Shown: positions 8,348 to 15,532 of the stretch, piece by piece | Position numbering within the stretch: position 1 is the stretch's first letter | How the letters are laid out: each line of letters opens with the position of its first letter | Source: Chloroflexi bacterium UBA2235 | GTDB lineage: Bacteria; Chloroflexota; UBA11872; UBA12225 | DNA: 16,802 bases | Direction: 5' to 3' | NCBI GenBank assembly: GCA_002347925.1 | Contig: DDYL01000189.1 | Span: forward strand, 1-16,802 | Translations under genes and position numbers: made by a program | Notes under the pieces: generated by a model | The model's database searches: none | What the model was told of the DNA's origin: nothing | The model's input: only the letters and a program-made list of their open reading frames with translations

Positions 8348-9448
8348 ATGAACCTGAGAACCACCGCACGACACCTCGGCGTTGCAGTGATCACCGCCCT
8401 CACGGTCGCTGCGCCAGCAACCGCGCTCGCGGATGCGCCGATTGCGCGACCGGCCCCTGTCGGTTCCGCCTTCAGCTTCGGATTATGGGGAGACATGCCG
8501 TACGCCAAGGGCGGCGACTACCCGAAGATGACCCGTCTCGTCAATGACATAAACAGTGAGAACATCGCCTTCAGCGTCTACGATGGCGACGTGAAGGACG
8601 GGTCATCCCTCTGCACACCGGACCAATACGCCGGTGCCACCGAACTGTTCAACTCCATCAAGGTTCCCACGGTTTACGTCCCCGGCGACAACGAATGGAC
8701 AGACTGTCACCGGATAAACAATGGAGGTTTCAACAATATCGAGCGTCTCAATTACATCCGACGCACGATGTTCAACACGCCGAACAGTTTCGGCAAGGTC
8801 CAGATGGTCCTGGAGCACCAGGGCGCTGCTGGCGCCGCGTATTCCGAGAACAGGCGCTGGACCTACGGCGACGTGGTCTTCGTCACGATCAATCAGCCAG
8901 GCAGTAACAACAACAAGATCAATTCCGACAAGGAATGCACCGACAAGAGCGCGCGCGTGGCGGCAGACTGCGACGCCGACAATGCCGAATACAAGGAACG
9001 CGACGCCAAGAACATCGCGTGGCTTCGTTCCTCGTTCGACCTCGCAAAGAAGCAGGGTTCCAAAGGCGTCGTGATTGTCACGCAGGGCGACCCAGGGTTC
9101 GATCTGCCGGAGACGGAAGGTATCAACGAAAGGCTTGATCCGTCTGCCGTCGGTATGCCACCGAGCGACGGGTACACGAATTTCCTGAACATTCTCGTCG
9201 ATGAAACCCTCTACTTCAGCGGTCAGGTCCTCTTCGTCCACGGTGACACCCACTTCTTCAAGATGGACAAGCCGCTCATGTCGAACGGCGCCGATCGTGA
9301 CGTCCGTGAGGCCACTGGCACAATCCTGCAAAACTTCACCCGTGTGATGACCTTCGGCAGCCCTTCCGTCCACTGGCTGAAGGTTGAGGTCGACCCATCT
9401 TCGCGAGCACTCTTCAAGGTCTCGCCAATGATGGTCCCCGGTAACTAG
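8348..9448 (+). CDS. Secreted metallophosphoesterase-family phosphatase
   Basis: The 366-residue protein has a Sec signal peptide (hydrophobic residues 11-27, likely cleavage after ALA at 28). It carries the calcineurin-like phosphoesterase motif series in order: GD at 48-49 (LWGDMPY), GDVKD at 80-84, PGDNEW at 112-117 in place of the usual GNH(D/E), a conserved strand VIVTQGDPG, and HGDTH at 298-302 in place of GHxH. These replacements (GDNE and GDTH) are characteristic, as I recall, of a subfamily with the GDNEWTDC string, so the two-metal centre is probably altered rather than lost. The start ATG 8348 has GGGAGAAG upstream. The substrate is unknown; likely a phosphomonoester or diester outside the cytoplasm. 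It follows the permease by 176 bp and ends before a double hairpin. It is a second exported phosphatase near the PhoA-type enzyme. Confidence 0.88.
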   Translation: MNLRTTARHLGVAVITALTVAAPATALADAPIARPAPVGSAFSFGLWGDMPYAKGGDYPKMTRLVNDINSENIAFSVYDGDVKDGSSLCTPDQYAGATELFNSIKVPTVYVPGDNEWTDCHRINNGGFNNIERLNYIRRTMFNTPNSFGKVQMVLEHQGAAGAAYSENRRWTYGDVVFVTINQPGSNNNKINSDKECTDKSARVAADCDADNAEYKERDAKNIAWLRSSFDLAKKQGSKGVVIVTQGDPGFDLPETEGINERLDPSAVGMPPSDGYTNFLNILVDETLYFSGQVLFVHGDTHFFKMDKPLMSNGADRDVREATGTILQNFTRVMTFGSPSVHWLKVEVDPSSRALFKVSPMMVPGN

Positions 9449-9464
9449 TCCGGCACTCCGCAAC

Positions 9465-9485
9465 GGCGATGCACCACGCATCGCC
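9465..9485 (+). terminator. Short hairpin after the metallophosphoesterase gene
   Basis: GGCGATGC and its exact complement surround a 5-nt loop, 16 nt after the stop codon at 9448. It is the first of two tandem hairpins. No T-tract follows. Confidence 0.5.
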
Positions 9486-9496
9486 ATCCATGGATA

Positions 9497-9541
9497 AAAC
9501 GCGTGCACCCCTCTCCATCCAGGGAAGGGGTGCACGCGTTT
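9497..9541. terminator. Long perfect hairpin, probable terminator
   Basis: A perfect 16-bp inverted repeat (AAACGCGTGCACCCCT at 9497-9512 and its complement at 9526-9541) has a 13-nt centre that can pair further (TCC with GGA). The plus strand ends in TTT and the minus strand in TTTT, so it could stop transcription in both directions. It separates the metallophosphoesterase from the oxidoreductase promoter at 9570. Confidence 0.7.
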
Positions 9542-9569
9542 GCCGGCCGTCACTGCCTGACAAAGGACG

Positions 9570-9575
9570 TACACT
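9570..9575 (+). promoter_or_regulatory. Candidate -10 box for the oxidoreductase gene
   Basis: TACACT fits TANNNT and is followed by six G/C bases and then an A (9582), the same geometry as the boxes at 14134, 15411 and 15521. It predicts a transcript with a short leader containing the GGAG site at 9592. I see no clear -35 box. Confidence 0.4.
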
Positions 9576-9601
9576 CCGGCCATCTTGACTTGGAGCCATG
9601 C

Positions 9602-10579
9602 ATGACTGACCGCCTTGGACTCGCCGTCGTTGGCTACGGCATGACCGCCACGAGCCACACCCGGACCTTCGGGGCCGATGGACACCACCTTCGCTGGCTC
9701 ATTGGGCGTGTTCCGGAACGAGCCGCGGCGTTCGCCAACGAGTACGGGTATGGCAAGCACGGCACCGATCTGGAAGCGGCGCTGAACGACCGTTCGGTCG
9801 ATGCAGTCATTCTTTGCACGCCGAGCGAACAGCATGAGGCCCAGGCCCTTGCCTGCCTGGACGCAGGCAAGCACGTCCTGATCGAGATTCCGGTCGCGAT
9901 GTCCGCGGCCGGTGCCGCCCGCGTTGCCGACCGGACCCGGGCGAGCGGCCTGTCGGCCATGGTCGCCCACACCCATAGGTACCACCCTGGCATCCGAACC
10001 GCGCACGCCGAAATTGCCGCCGGACGCCTGTCGCTCTCCAACATCGTGGCGCGGTACATGTTCCTGCGGCGGGAAAATGTTGGCGCTTCGGGTTATCGTC
10101 GCTCGTGGACCGACAACCTTCTCTGGCACCACGGCTGCCACGCGACCGACCTGGTGATGCACTTGCTTGGCGCGTCAAGCAGCGCGCAGGTCGAGGTGGC
10201 GTCAATCATCGCGACCCCTGACGCGTCTGTCGGCGCGCCGCTTGACCTTTCCATTGTCCTTCGGACCGCCGACGACCGCCTCGCCACCATCGCGATGTCT
10301 TACAACGCGCATCTCAGCCGCTATGACTACGTGCTGATCGGACGCGAGGACACCATGGAAATCCGGGACGGAAACCTCAAGGAGAGGCACGGCGTCCCGG
10401 CAGAAGTTCCCGGGGCTGACACCGCGAACTCGCCATCCCCTGTCGTCCTTCAGAACCGCGAGTTCCACGCCTCAATTCTTGAGGGACGGCCGCCGTCGAT
10501 TTCCCCGGACAGCGTTCTTCCCGCAATGGAAGTCCTCCAGATTGCGCAGGATGCCGCCGATGCGCTTGCACCCCGCTAG
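9602..10579 (+). CDS. Gfo/Idh/MocA-family oxidoreductase, LigC-like
   Basis: This is an NAD(P)-dependent dehydrogenase of 325 residues. The N-terminal Rossmann part begins LAVVGYGMTATSH; VDAVILCTPSEQHEAQA and GKHVLIEIPVAMS follow, with EIP in place of the common EKP. The C-terminal domain has AHTHRYHPG, RRSWTDNLLWHHGCHATDL and LQNREFHASILEGRPP. These strings closely match what I remember of LigC, the 4-carboxy-2-hydroxymuconate-6-semialdehyde dehydrogenase of protocatechuate 4,5-cleavage. No ring-cleavage or other lig genes are in the window, so the true substrate may be another aldehyde or hemiacetal. ATG 9602 follows GGAG by 6 nt. It sits downstream of a strong hairpin with its own promoter-like box, and upstream of an enolase-superfamily dehydratase. 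Confidence 0.9.
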   Translation: MTDRLGLAVVGYGMTATSHTRTFGADGHHLRWLIGRVPERAAAFANEYGYGKHGTDLEAALNDRSVDAVILCTPSEQHEAQALACLDAGKHVLIEIPVAMSAAGAARVADRTRASGLSAMVAHTHRYHPGIRTAHAEIAAGRLSLSNIVARYMFLRRENVGASGYRRSWTDNLLWHHGCHATDLVMHLLGASSSAQVEVASIIATPDASVGAPLDLSIVLRTADDRLATIAMSYNAHLSRYDYVLIGREDTMEIRDGNLKERHGVPAEVPGADTANSPSPVVLQNREFHASILEGRPPSISPDSVLPAMEVLQIAQDAADALAPR

Positions 10580-10592
10580 CTAGTCGCGCGTC

Positions 10593-10620
10593 GCGGCCGT
10601 TCGCGTGGTGCGACGGCCGC
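10593..10620 (+). terminator. Hairpin between oxidoreductase and dehydratase genes
   Basis: GCGGCCGT and its exact complement ACGGCCGC flank a 12-nt centre that adds three more pairs (CGC with GCG). The following AGTTT is a weak T-tract. It suggests that the two neighbouring genes are transcribed separately. Confidence 0.45.
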
Positions 10621-10682
10621 AGTTTGGTTCCGCCCTACTGGGCGCCGCGATCGGGCCAGTGGCGGACGCGCGTGACCGGTGG

Positions 10683-10688
10683 CATGAT
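10683..10688 (+). promoter_or_regulatory. Weak candidate -10 box for leaderless transcription of the dehydratase
   Basis: CATGAT lies exactly 6 nt before ATG 10695, and there is no Shine-Dalgarno upstream. It departs from TANNNT at the first base. It fits the leaderless geometry seen at 15411 and 15521. Confidence 0.25.
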
Positions 10689-10694
10689 GGCCGC

Positions 10695-11897
10695 ATGAAG
10701 ATCACTGCCGTCCGCCTCATCGCCTACACCGGCGAAATGACCTTCCCGGGCGTGTTCTGGGAAGAACGCCTTGTGCGCCCACTGGACCTCTATCCGGAAC
10801 ACCGGGACGACGCGCCCGCGTGGCTTGAACCGATTCCCGGCGGTAGTTACCGGATGGCCAGCACATTCCTGCGGATCGAAACCGACGAGGGGGTACACGG
10901 CATCGGAGGGCCCCTCTCCGATGATCAGGCGTACATCATCGCTACCCAGATGCGTTCACTCCTGATCGGATCAGACCCGATCGCCATCGAGCTCCTCTGG
11001 GACAAGATTTACCGCTCACAGGTTCACGGACGCAAAGGCGCGGCGATGATGGCCCTGTCGGTTGTCGATTGCGCCCTTTGGGATCTCAAGGGACGTTGGC
11101 TCGGACAACCCGTCTACCGCCTCCTTGGCGGACCGACCCGGACATCCGTGCCGGCCTATGCGAGTTGCCTCGGCTACTCGGTGGAGCCGGAGCGCGCCGC
11201 CGAACGCGCCAAGATGCTTCACGCCGAGGGATGGCGCCACCAGAAATGGTTCTTCCGCGACGGACCGGGATCCGGGAAGCCGGGTATCGACCGGAATGTC
11301 GCAATGGTCAAGGCACTTCGCGAGGCCGTCGGGCCAGACACGGACCTGATGTTCGATGCCTGGATGAGTTGGGATCTTCCTTATTCGATCCAGGTTGGGC
11401 GGCGGATTGCCGAGTACCACCCGCGATGGGTTGAGGAACCCGTCATGCCCGACAAGATCGAGCAATACGCGCAAGTACGTCGGGCACTCAACGCGATGGG
11501 CATTCCGGTCTCAGGTGGCGAGCACGAATACACCCGCTGGGGCCTCAAGCAACTCATGGATGCGCAGGCGGTGGACGTCCTGCAACCCGACATCTACTGG
11601 TGTGGGGGGATCTCCGAGACCTTGAAGATCTGTGCCATCGCTTCCACCTATGACTTGCCAGTGATCCCGCACGGCCATTCGACCCCGGCAACCATGCACC
11701 TGATTGCGGCGATGACACCGAACGTATGCCCGCTTCTGGAATTCCTGCTCAAGTGGAACACCGTCCACCAGTGGTTCCTGAAGTACCCAATCTGGCCAGT
11801 GAATGGCGAGGTCCAAGTTGCGGTACTGGACCGACCGGGGATTGGCATGGACATCGACGAGGCAAAAATCGTCACGCAAAAGGAAATCTACGCCTGA
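10695..11897 (+). CDS. Enolase-superfamily (mandelate racemase/MLE) sugar-acid dehydratase, L-rhamnonate dehydratase-like
   Basis: This 400-residue enzyme is predicted to abstract the proton alpha to a carboxylate on a Mg-bound sugar acid and remove water. The C-terminal barrel has the three metal ligands in order: Asp in MFDAWMSWD, Glu in WVEEPVMPD, and Glu in SGGEHEYTRWG. QPDIYWCGGISE follows, then the putative catalytic His in VIPHGHSTPATMH. The strings AWMSWDLPYSI, GEHEYTRWG and QPDIYWCGG are close to those I recall in L-rhamnonate dehydratases, but the exact substrate cannot be read from sequence. ATG 10695 is preferred over an upstream frame at 10605, because the family N-terminus (MKITAVRLIAYTGE) starts there. 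There is no Shine-Dalgarno, so it may be leaderless. It pairs in context with the LigC-like oxidoreductase upstream. Confidence 0.92.
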   Translation: MKITAVRLIAYTGEMTFPGVFWEERLVRPLDLYPEHRDDAPAWLEPIPGGSYRMASTFLRIETDEGVHGIGGPLSDDQAYIIATQMRSLLIGSDPIAIELLWDKIYRSQVHGRKGAAMMALSVVDCALWDLKGRWLGQPVYRLLGGPTRTSVPAYASCLGYSVEPERAAERAKMLHAEGWRHQKWFFRDGPGSGKPGIDRNVAMVKALREAVGPDTDLMFDAWMSWDLPYSIQVGRRIAEYHPRWVEEPVMPDKIEQYAQVRRALNAMGIPVSGGEHEYTRWGLKQLMDAQAVDVLQPDIYWCGGISETLKICAIASTYDLPVIPHGHSTPATMHLIAAMTPNVCPLLEFLLKWNTVHQWFLKYPIWPVNGEVQVAVLDRPGIGMDIDEAKIVTQKEIYA

Positions 11898-11962
11898 CGC
11901 GATATTTCCTCAGCGCCAGTGAACACTGACTATTGGTCGTCGCCCCATTGCCCAACAACAGT

Positions 11963-11996
11963 TTGGCCCCGCTTCCTCTATGAGGTGCGGGACCAA
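11963..11996. terminator. Bidirectional terminator hairpin at a convergent junction
   Basis: TTGG...CCAA, CCCGC...GCGGG and CCTC...GAGG nest around a TAT loop to form a nearly continuous stem. It lies between the ends of the plus-strand dehydratase (11897) and the minus-strand small gene (12006), where a shared terminator is expected. T-tracts are weak on both sides. Confidence 0.65.
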
Positions 11997-12005
11997 CTTC
12001 ACTCT

Positions 12006-12332
12006 TCAGGCCAGTGCGGCGCGAAGTGCCGCCGGGGCATCCGGGAAGTCGCCAAGCAACTCACAGGTCTGTGCCCGAGAGTCGTAGCAACTGACCGTGA
12101 ATTGGCCGTCTCCCGGCAGACGAACTATTTGCCGAACTTCCGCATTCTGGCCGGGTCGCCGGAAGGTGACCCACTGCCAGTCCGCAGACGCACGGACCTG
12201 CGCACCACCGGTGTCGCGCAATTCGCGTACCAACCACCGCCACTCGCTTGGCTCACCATCCTGATGGCCACTCAATCCACCGGGCGAGGAGTTGATCCTG
12301 CCGGAACCCACAACGGGTCTGCCTGCTTCCAT
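12006..12332 (-). CDS. Hypothetical protein, about 108 residues
   Basis: I do not recognise this family. The frame encodes a composition that looks real: SEWRWLVREL, ASADWQWVTFRR, AEVRQIVRLPGDGQFTVSCYDS, and an alanine-rich end (LLGDFPDAPAALRAALA). The central part reads as a small alpha/beta domain with alternating strands and two cysteines (in VSCYDS and QTCELL). There is no signal peptide or membrane segment. ATG 12332 has AAGG nine bases upstream. ATG 12341 is possible but sits directly against that AAGG. The first 20 residues are Gly/Ser-rich and may not be conserved. It follows the deacylase gene on the same strand after 170 bp and ends at the hairpin at 11963-11996. An opposing plus-strand frame across 11919-12602 looks like a shadow. 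Confidence 0.6.
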   Translation of the reverse strand: MEAGRPVVGSGRINSSPGGLSGHQDGEPSEWRWLVRELRDTGGAQVRASADWQWVTFRRPGQNAEVRQIVRLPGDGQFTVSCYDSRAQTCELLGDFPDAPAALRAALA

Positions 12333-12502
12333 GGCTTGCATCCTTGCTTGAAGACCCTTCCGGTGCGTCCTTCCCTGGGCCGCTTGCGTCTGGGTCTGTT
12401 GGAACTATCGGCGAGTTGCATCGCCGCCTTTACCGCTAGCACCAACCCAACCTCCCGCTTCACTCCCCGCCCCGCCGGATTTACATGTTCGATTTCCTCG
12501 CA

Positions 12503-14098
12503 TTACGCTGTCAGCACCGATCCGGAGCGCGATGAAGTCAGGCGCCCGTTCGTCACTGCCGCCACGCCATTCACGAAGACATGCGAGATGCCATCCGGAT
12601 AGACAGCTGGAGTCTCGAAGCTTGCGCGGTCGGTGATGGTCGCCGCGTCGAAGATCGTGACATCGGCGGCCAAACCGGGGCGAAGCAGGCCGCGGTCGCG
12701 CAACCCGAACTTCGCGGCGGGCATCGCAGTGAACTTGCGGACCGCCTCTTCAAGACGGAGCCAACGACGCTCGCGCACGTAGTCGCCAAGGACGCGGGCG
12801 GTCCATCCAAAACTCGCCGGGTGGTTCACCATCGCCGCCAACGGGCCATCAGCCGATGCCGTCCAGGCGTCAGCCTCGATGGCAACCAATGGGTGCTGAA
12901 CAAGCTCACGCAGATGGTCGTGCGTCTTGACCTCGCCGAACATCCCGGCGTCGGCGATTCCCGCCCCTTCCGCCTGGAGAATGTCAAGGTACGCATCGAT
13001 CGGCTGACGGCGCATGGTGTCCGCAATGTCCACGAACGACTTGCCAAAGAGATGCATGGAATTTGACGTGCGTCCGAGCCAGAGGATGTCCCACTCGCCC
13101 CGTGCGACCATCAGCCAGTAGCGGTTCAGGTCGCCCTTGACCCGCTCCCTGATGGTTGGATCCGCAAGTCGCTCGGCGGCGATTGCCGGACCCGCGTCGA
13201 ACAACCACGGAGGCAAGACAGCCGCCATCAACCCGAGCCCGGCGATGTAACTGGTCGTATCGCACGACACGTCCACGCCGCGTCCACGCGCTGAATCCTG
13301 TGCTTCCATGGTGCCCTCCCATGCACCATCCGGGGCACCACGTCGCTTGTTGTTATGCGAGATCTGCAGGCGGGTTCCCGCCTCCTCACAGATCCCGACA
13401 ATCTCGTCCACGGACGCCCCAAACTCCTCGTTCCGGGTCCGTTGATGGCACGTGTGGATGCGGTCGTACCTTGCGACTACCTTTGCCATTGCAAGGAGCT
13501 CATCGCGCAGGGCGGCGCGGCCGGGCACGAACTCGAGGCCCGTCGAAAAGCCGATCGCACCCTCCTCAAGGGCCTGTGCAAGGTGCCTCTCCATTCCGGC
13601 GATCTCGTCCGGCGTCGCGGGTCTCTCGCCGCTCCCCATTACCGCGCTGCGGATTGCCGCATGACCGGCCTGGAACGCGAAGTTTGCCCCGATACCCCCG
13701 GAGCGCACGGTCTCGAGGTAGTCGGCGAAAGAGTGCCAGGCAAGTTGGACACCGGGGGACGTCCGCGAGACATCGGCAGCAAGGCGTGCCTCGTTCAGGT
13801 GGGTGACCGGTGCGTATGACATGCCGCAGTTGCCGACGACCTCCGTCGTCACCCCTTGCATCAGGGTGCTGTCGGCACCACGGTTGGCAAGCAGGCTCCA
13901 GTCGGAATGTGAATGACAGTCAATGAACCCCGGCGCAACGATGAGACCCGTGGCATCGATTTCACGGGTCGCCGACGCGCCGGACAGATTTCCGATGGCG
14001 GTGATGCGGTCGCCGGTGATGCCGACATCGGCACGGACCCACGGCGAACCGGTGCCATCAACGACACGGCCACCACGGATGAGGACATCGAGGGTCAT
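12503..14098 (-). CDS. N-acyl-D-amino-acid deacylase (D-aminoacylase, amidohydrolase superfamily)
   Basis: This 531-residue enzyme is predicted to hydrolyse N-acyl-D-amino acids to a free D-amino acid and a carboxylate, using a metal in a TIM barrel. The N-terminal composite beta domain begins LIRGGRVVDGTGSPWVRADVGI. The metal motif HSH is at residues 62-64 in VAPGFIDCHSHSD. The metal-ligand Cys91 lies in VVGNCGMSYAP. Further on are TCHQRTRNEE, LQISHNNK and a late Asp410. At this last site the usual GSDG reads EADAW, so Asp is kept while its neighbours change, and the following HPRxYG motif reads HPASFG. The C-terminus (GLLRPGLAADVTIFD, then FVNGVAAVTNGRL) is typical. ATG 14098 has GGAG 6-7 nt upstream; a TTG at 14110 is less likely. 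It lies downstream of the PLP enzyme on the same strand, with a promoter-like box between them. Confidence 0.92.
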   Translation of the reverse strand: MTLDVLIRGGRVVDGTGSPWVRADVGITGDRITAIGNLSGASATREIDATGLIVAPGFIDCHSHSDWSLLANRGADSTLMQGVTTEVVGNCGMSYAPVTHLNEARLAADVSRTSPGVQLAWHSFADYLETVRSGGIGANFAFQAGHAAIRSAVMGSGERPATPDEIAGMERHLAQALEEGAIGFSTGLEFVPGRAALRDELLAMAKVVARYDRIHTCHQRTRNEEFGASVDEIVGICEEAGTRLQISHNNKRRGAPDGAWEGTMEAQDSARGRGVDVSCDTTSYIAGLGLMAAVLPPWLFDAGPAIAAERLADPTIRERVKGDLNRYWLMVARGEWDILWLGRTSNSMHLFGKSFVDIADTMRRQPIDAYLDILQAEGAGIADAGMFGEVKTHDHLRELVQHPLVAIEADAWTASADGPLAAMVNHPASFGWTARVLGDYVRERRWLRLEEAVRKFTAMPAAKFGLRDRGLLRPGLAADVTIFDAATITDRASFETPAVYPDGISHVFVNGVAAVTNGRLTSSRSGSVLTA

Positions 14099-14133
14099 GG
14101 GTGCCTCCAATCAAATTGGTTCAGGATGCCGCC

Positions 14134-14139
14134 ATCGTA
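14134..14139 (-). promoter_or_regulatory. Candidate -10 box for the deacylase gene
   Basis: On the minus strand TACGAT is followed by GGCGGC and then an A at 14127, giving a leader of about 30 nt that includes the GGAG site. It is identical to the box at 15411-15416. No convincing -35 is visible. Confidence 0.45.
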
Positions 14140-14335
14140 TCGCGGTCACTTTATGTGTGAGGGCGAACACGGACATGTGCGCCCCTGGACAGGTTGGGAC
14201 CCCGGCAGGAATGGCGTGGCCCCACGGGTGCCGAGAACCTGAACCGAATCGGGCGACGGCGTGTCACCTTCCAAGCCTCCAACGATGCCCGCGGGGCGAT
14301 CATCGAACTGGAATATGTAAAAGTTCAGCCCAAGG

Positions 14336-15403
14336 CTAGGCCGGACCGGGATCCTTCAAACCGCTCCCAGTAACGATCACGAATACGAGGTCGTCCGGCC
14401 CGATAGTTCCCGCCGCGGCCAGTTGGGCAAGTGCGGCAAGCGCGGACGCGGACGTCGGTTCGGCGTAGATGCCCTCAAGCATCGCCAGATCATCACGTGC
14501 CTTCAGGATGTCCGTGTCGTCACGTGCCACCGCCGAACCACCGGTGGCGGCGATTGCATGCAAGATGTCGCTACCCCGGTGTGGACGCTCAATCTCGATA
14601 CCCCCGCAGACCGTCGGGCGACGGACGACGGACGCCGGATCAGGCTCACCGCGCCCGAAAGCCTCCGCAATCGGGGCGCAGTGGGTCGTCTGGGCGGCAT
14701 GAAGACGCGGGATGCTAGGCGCCGGGGACAGTTCACCCGGGCCGGTCTGATCGGTCGAGGAACCCAGGAGTGCCATGGCAGCGCCCATGAACAATGCCCC
14801 TCCGCCGACGGGCATGACGATGTGCCATGGAAGACCATCGCATCCGAGTGCACCGGCAGATTCGGAGAGTTCGAACCCGAGCGACTGGTTGCCGACCACG
14901 AAGAGCGGGTTGTCGTTGTGCGAAACGTGATATGCGCCAGGGACCGACCCGGCGTTCCGGGCGGCATCTGCGACCGCCGACCGCGGACCCGGCACCGGGA
15001 TGAGTTCGGCACCGTACGCGCGGATCTGGCGCAATTTCGGCGCGGGCGCATTGGCAGGCGCATAGACCGTGCACGACATTCCGGCACGCGCCGCGTACGC
15101 CGCCGCCGAGGCACCAGCGTTCCCTGATGAGTCCTCCACCAAGTGAGAAGCACCGATCGCGCGCGCGACACTCACGAGGATGGACATGCCGCGGTCCTTG
15201 TACGAACCGGTCGGGTTGGCGCCATCGAGTTTTGCGTAGACGCGGTTCAGACCGTGACGCGCTCCCCATCGGCTGAGAGGCACGACCGGAGTGTCCCCTT
15301 CACCCATCGTGATTGCTGGCGCCGTGGAGACGCGGTTATCTCCTAGGAACCGGGAACGGAAACGCCAGATTCCGGAAGCGGGAAGCGGGAGCGAGGTGGT
15401 CAT
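14336..15403 (-). CDS. Threonine synthase-family PLP-dependent enzyme
   Basis: This is a fold-type II PLP enzyme of 355 residues. Threonine synthase converts O-phosphohomoserine to threonine and phosphate in the cytoplasm. Near the N-terminus is MGEGDTPVVPLSRWG. The PLP lysine is Lys69 in NPTGSYKDRG. EDSSGNAGASAAAYAARAG (residues 90-108) binds the cofactor and substrate carboxylate, PVGGGALFMG is the phosphate-binding glycine loop, and VTGSGLKDP lies at the C-terminus. The GEGDTP and GSYKDRG strings are typical of threonine synthase. EDSSGNAG, where many members have ASSGNTG or TSGN, hints at a divergent paralogue, so another beta-replacement or elimination activity is possible. The stop overlaps a short AGCC-TTG-GGCT hairpin followed by TTTT. 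The start has no Shine-Dalgarno but has a TACGAT box 7 nt upstream, so it may be leaderless. It is divergent from the metallo-hydrolase gene. Confidence 0.83.
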   Translation of the reverse strand: MTTSLPLPASGIWRFRSRFLGDNRVSTAPAITMGEGDTPVVPLSRWGARHGLNRVYAKLDGANPTGSYKDRGMSILVSVARAIGASHLVEDSSGNAGASAAAYAARAGMSCTVYAPANAPAPKLRQIRAYGAELIPVPGPRSAVADAARNAGSVPGAYHVSHNDNPLFVVGNQSLGFELSESAGALGCDGLPWHIVMPVGGGALFMGAAMALLGSSTDQTGPGELSPAPSIPRLHAAQTTHCAPIAEAFGRGEPDPASVVRRPTVCGGIEIERPHRGSDILHAIAATGGSAVARDDTDILKARDDLAMLEGIYAEPTSASALAALAQLAAAGTIGPDDLVFVIVTGSGLKDPGPA

Positions 15404-15410
15404 TGACGGA

Positions 15411-15416
15411 ATCGTA
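15411..15416 (-). promoter_or_regulatory. Candidate -10 box, leaderless start of the PLP enzyme gene
   Basis: On the minus strand TACGAT lies 7 nt before ATG 15403, and no Shine-Dalgarno is present. This matches the spacing expected if transcription starts at the A of the ATG. It pairs with the divergent box at 15521. Confidence 0.5.
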
Positions 15417-15520
15417 CCGCGGTGACATCGCGCGCAAGTTGTCCTTGCCGGCGGCGCCTCTGGGGGCCCCCGAGGATCGAATTGCGGGCAAGAGGCGCAC
15501 TAACCGGGTGACCCGGGTCG

Positions 15521-15526
15521 TACCAT
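15521..15526 (+). promoter_or_regulatory. Candidate -10 box, leaderless start of the metallo-hydrolase gene
   Basis: TACCAT lies 6 nt before ATG 15533, with no Shine-Dalgarno. Together with the box at 15411 it places two divergent leaderless promoters within a 129-bp spacer. Confidence 0.45.
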
Positions 15527-15532
15527 TCAGTC

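Noticed and set aside
8603..10162. A 519-codon minus-strand open frame
   Set aside because: It runs antisense through the metallophosphoesterase, two hairpins and the oxidoreductase. Both plus-strand genes have clear motifs and starts, so this is a by-product of high GC.
10605..10694. N-terminal extension of the enolase-superfamily enzyme
   Set aside because: It begins inside a hairpin and has low protein-like character, while the family N-terminus starts at ATG 10695.
12480..12500. Possible tRNA T-arm (GTTCGATTT)
   Set aside because: No matching acceptor, D or anticodon arms can be folded around it.
11919..12602. A 227-codon plus-strand frame opposite the small hypothetical gene
   Set aside because: It crosses a terminator hairpin and the end of the deacylase gene and shows no domain pattern. 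The minus-strand reading is more protein-like.
14211..14224. CGTGG-CC-CCACG small palindrome between the deacylase and PLP enzyme genes
   Set aside because: The stem is short with a 2-nt loop and no T-tract; such palindromes are expected by chance in GC-rich DNA.
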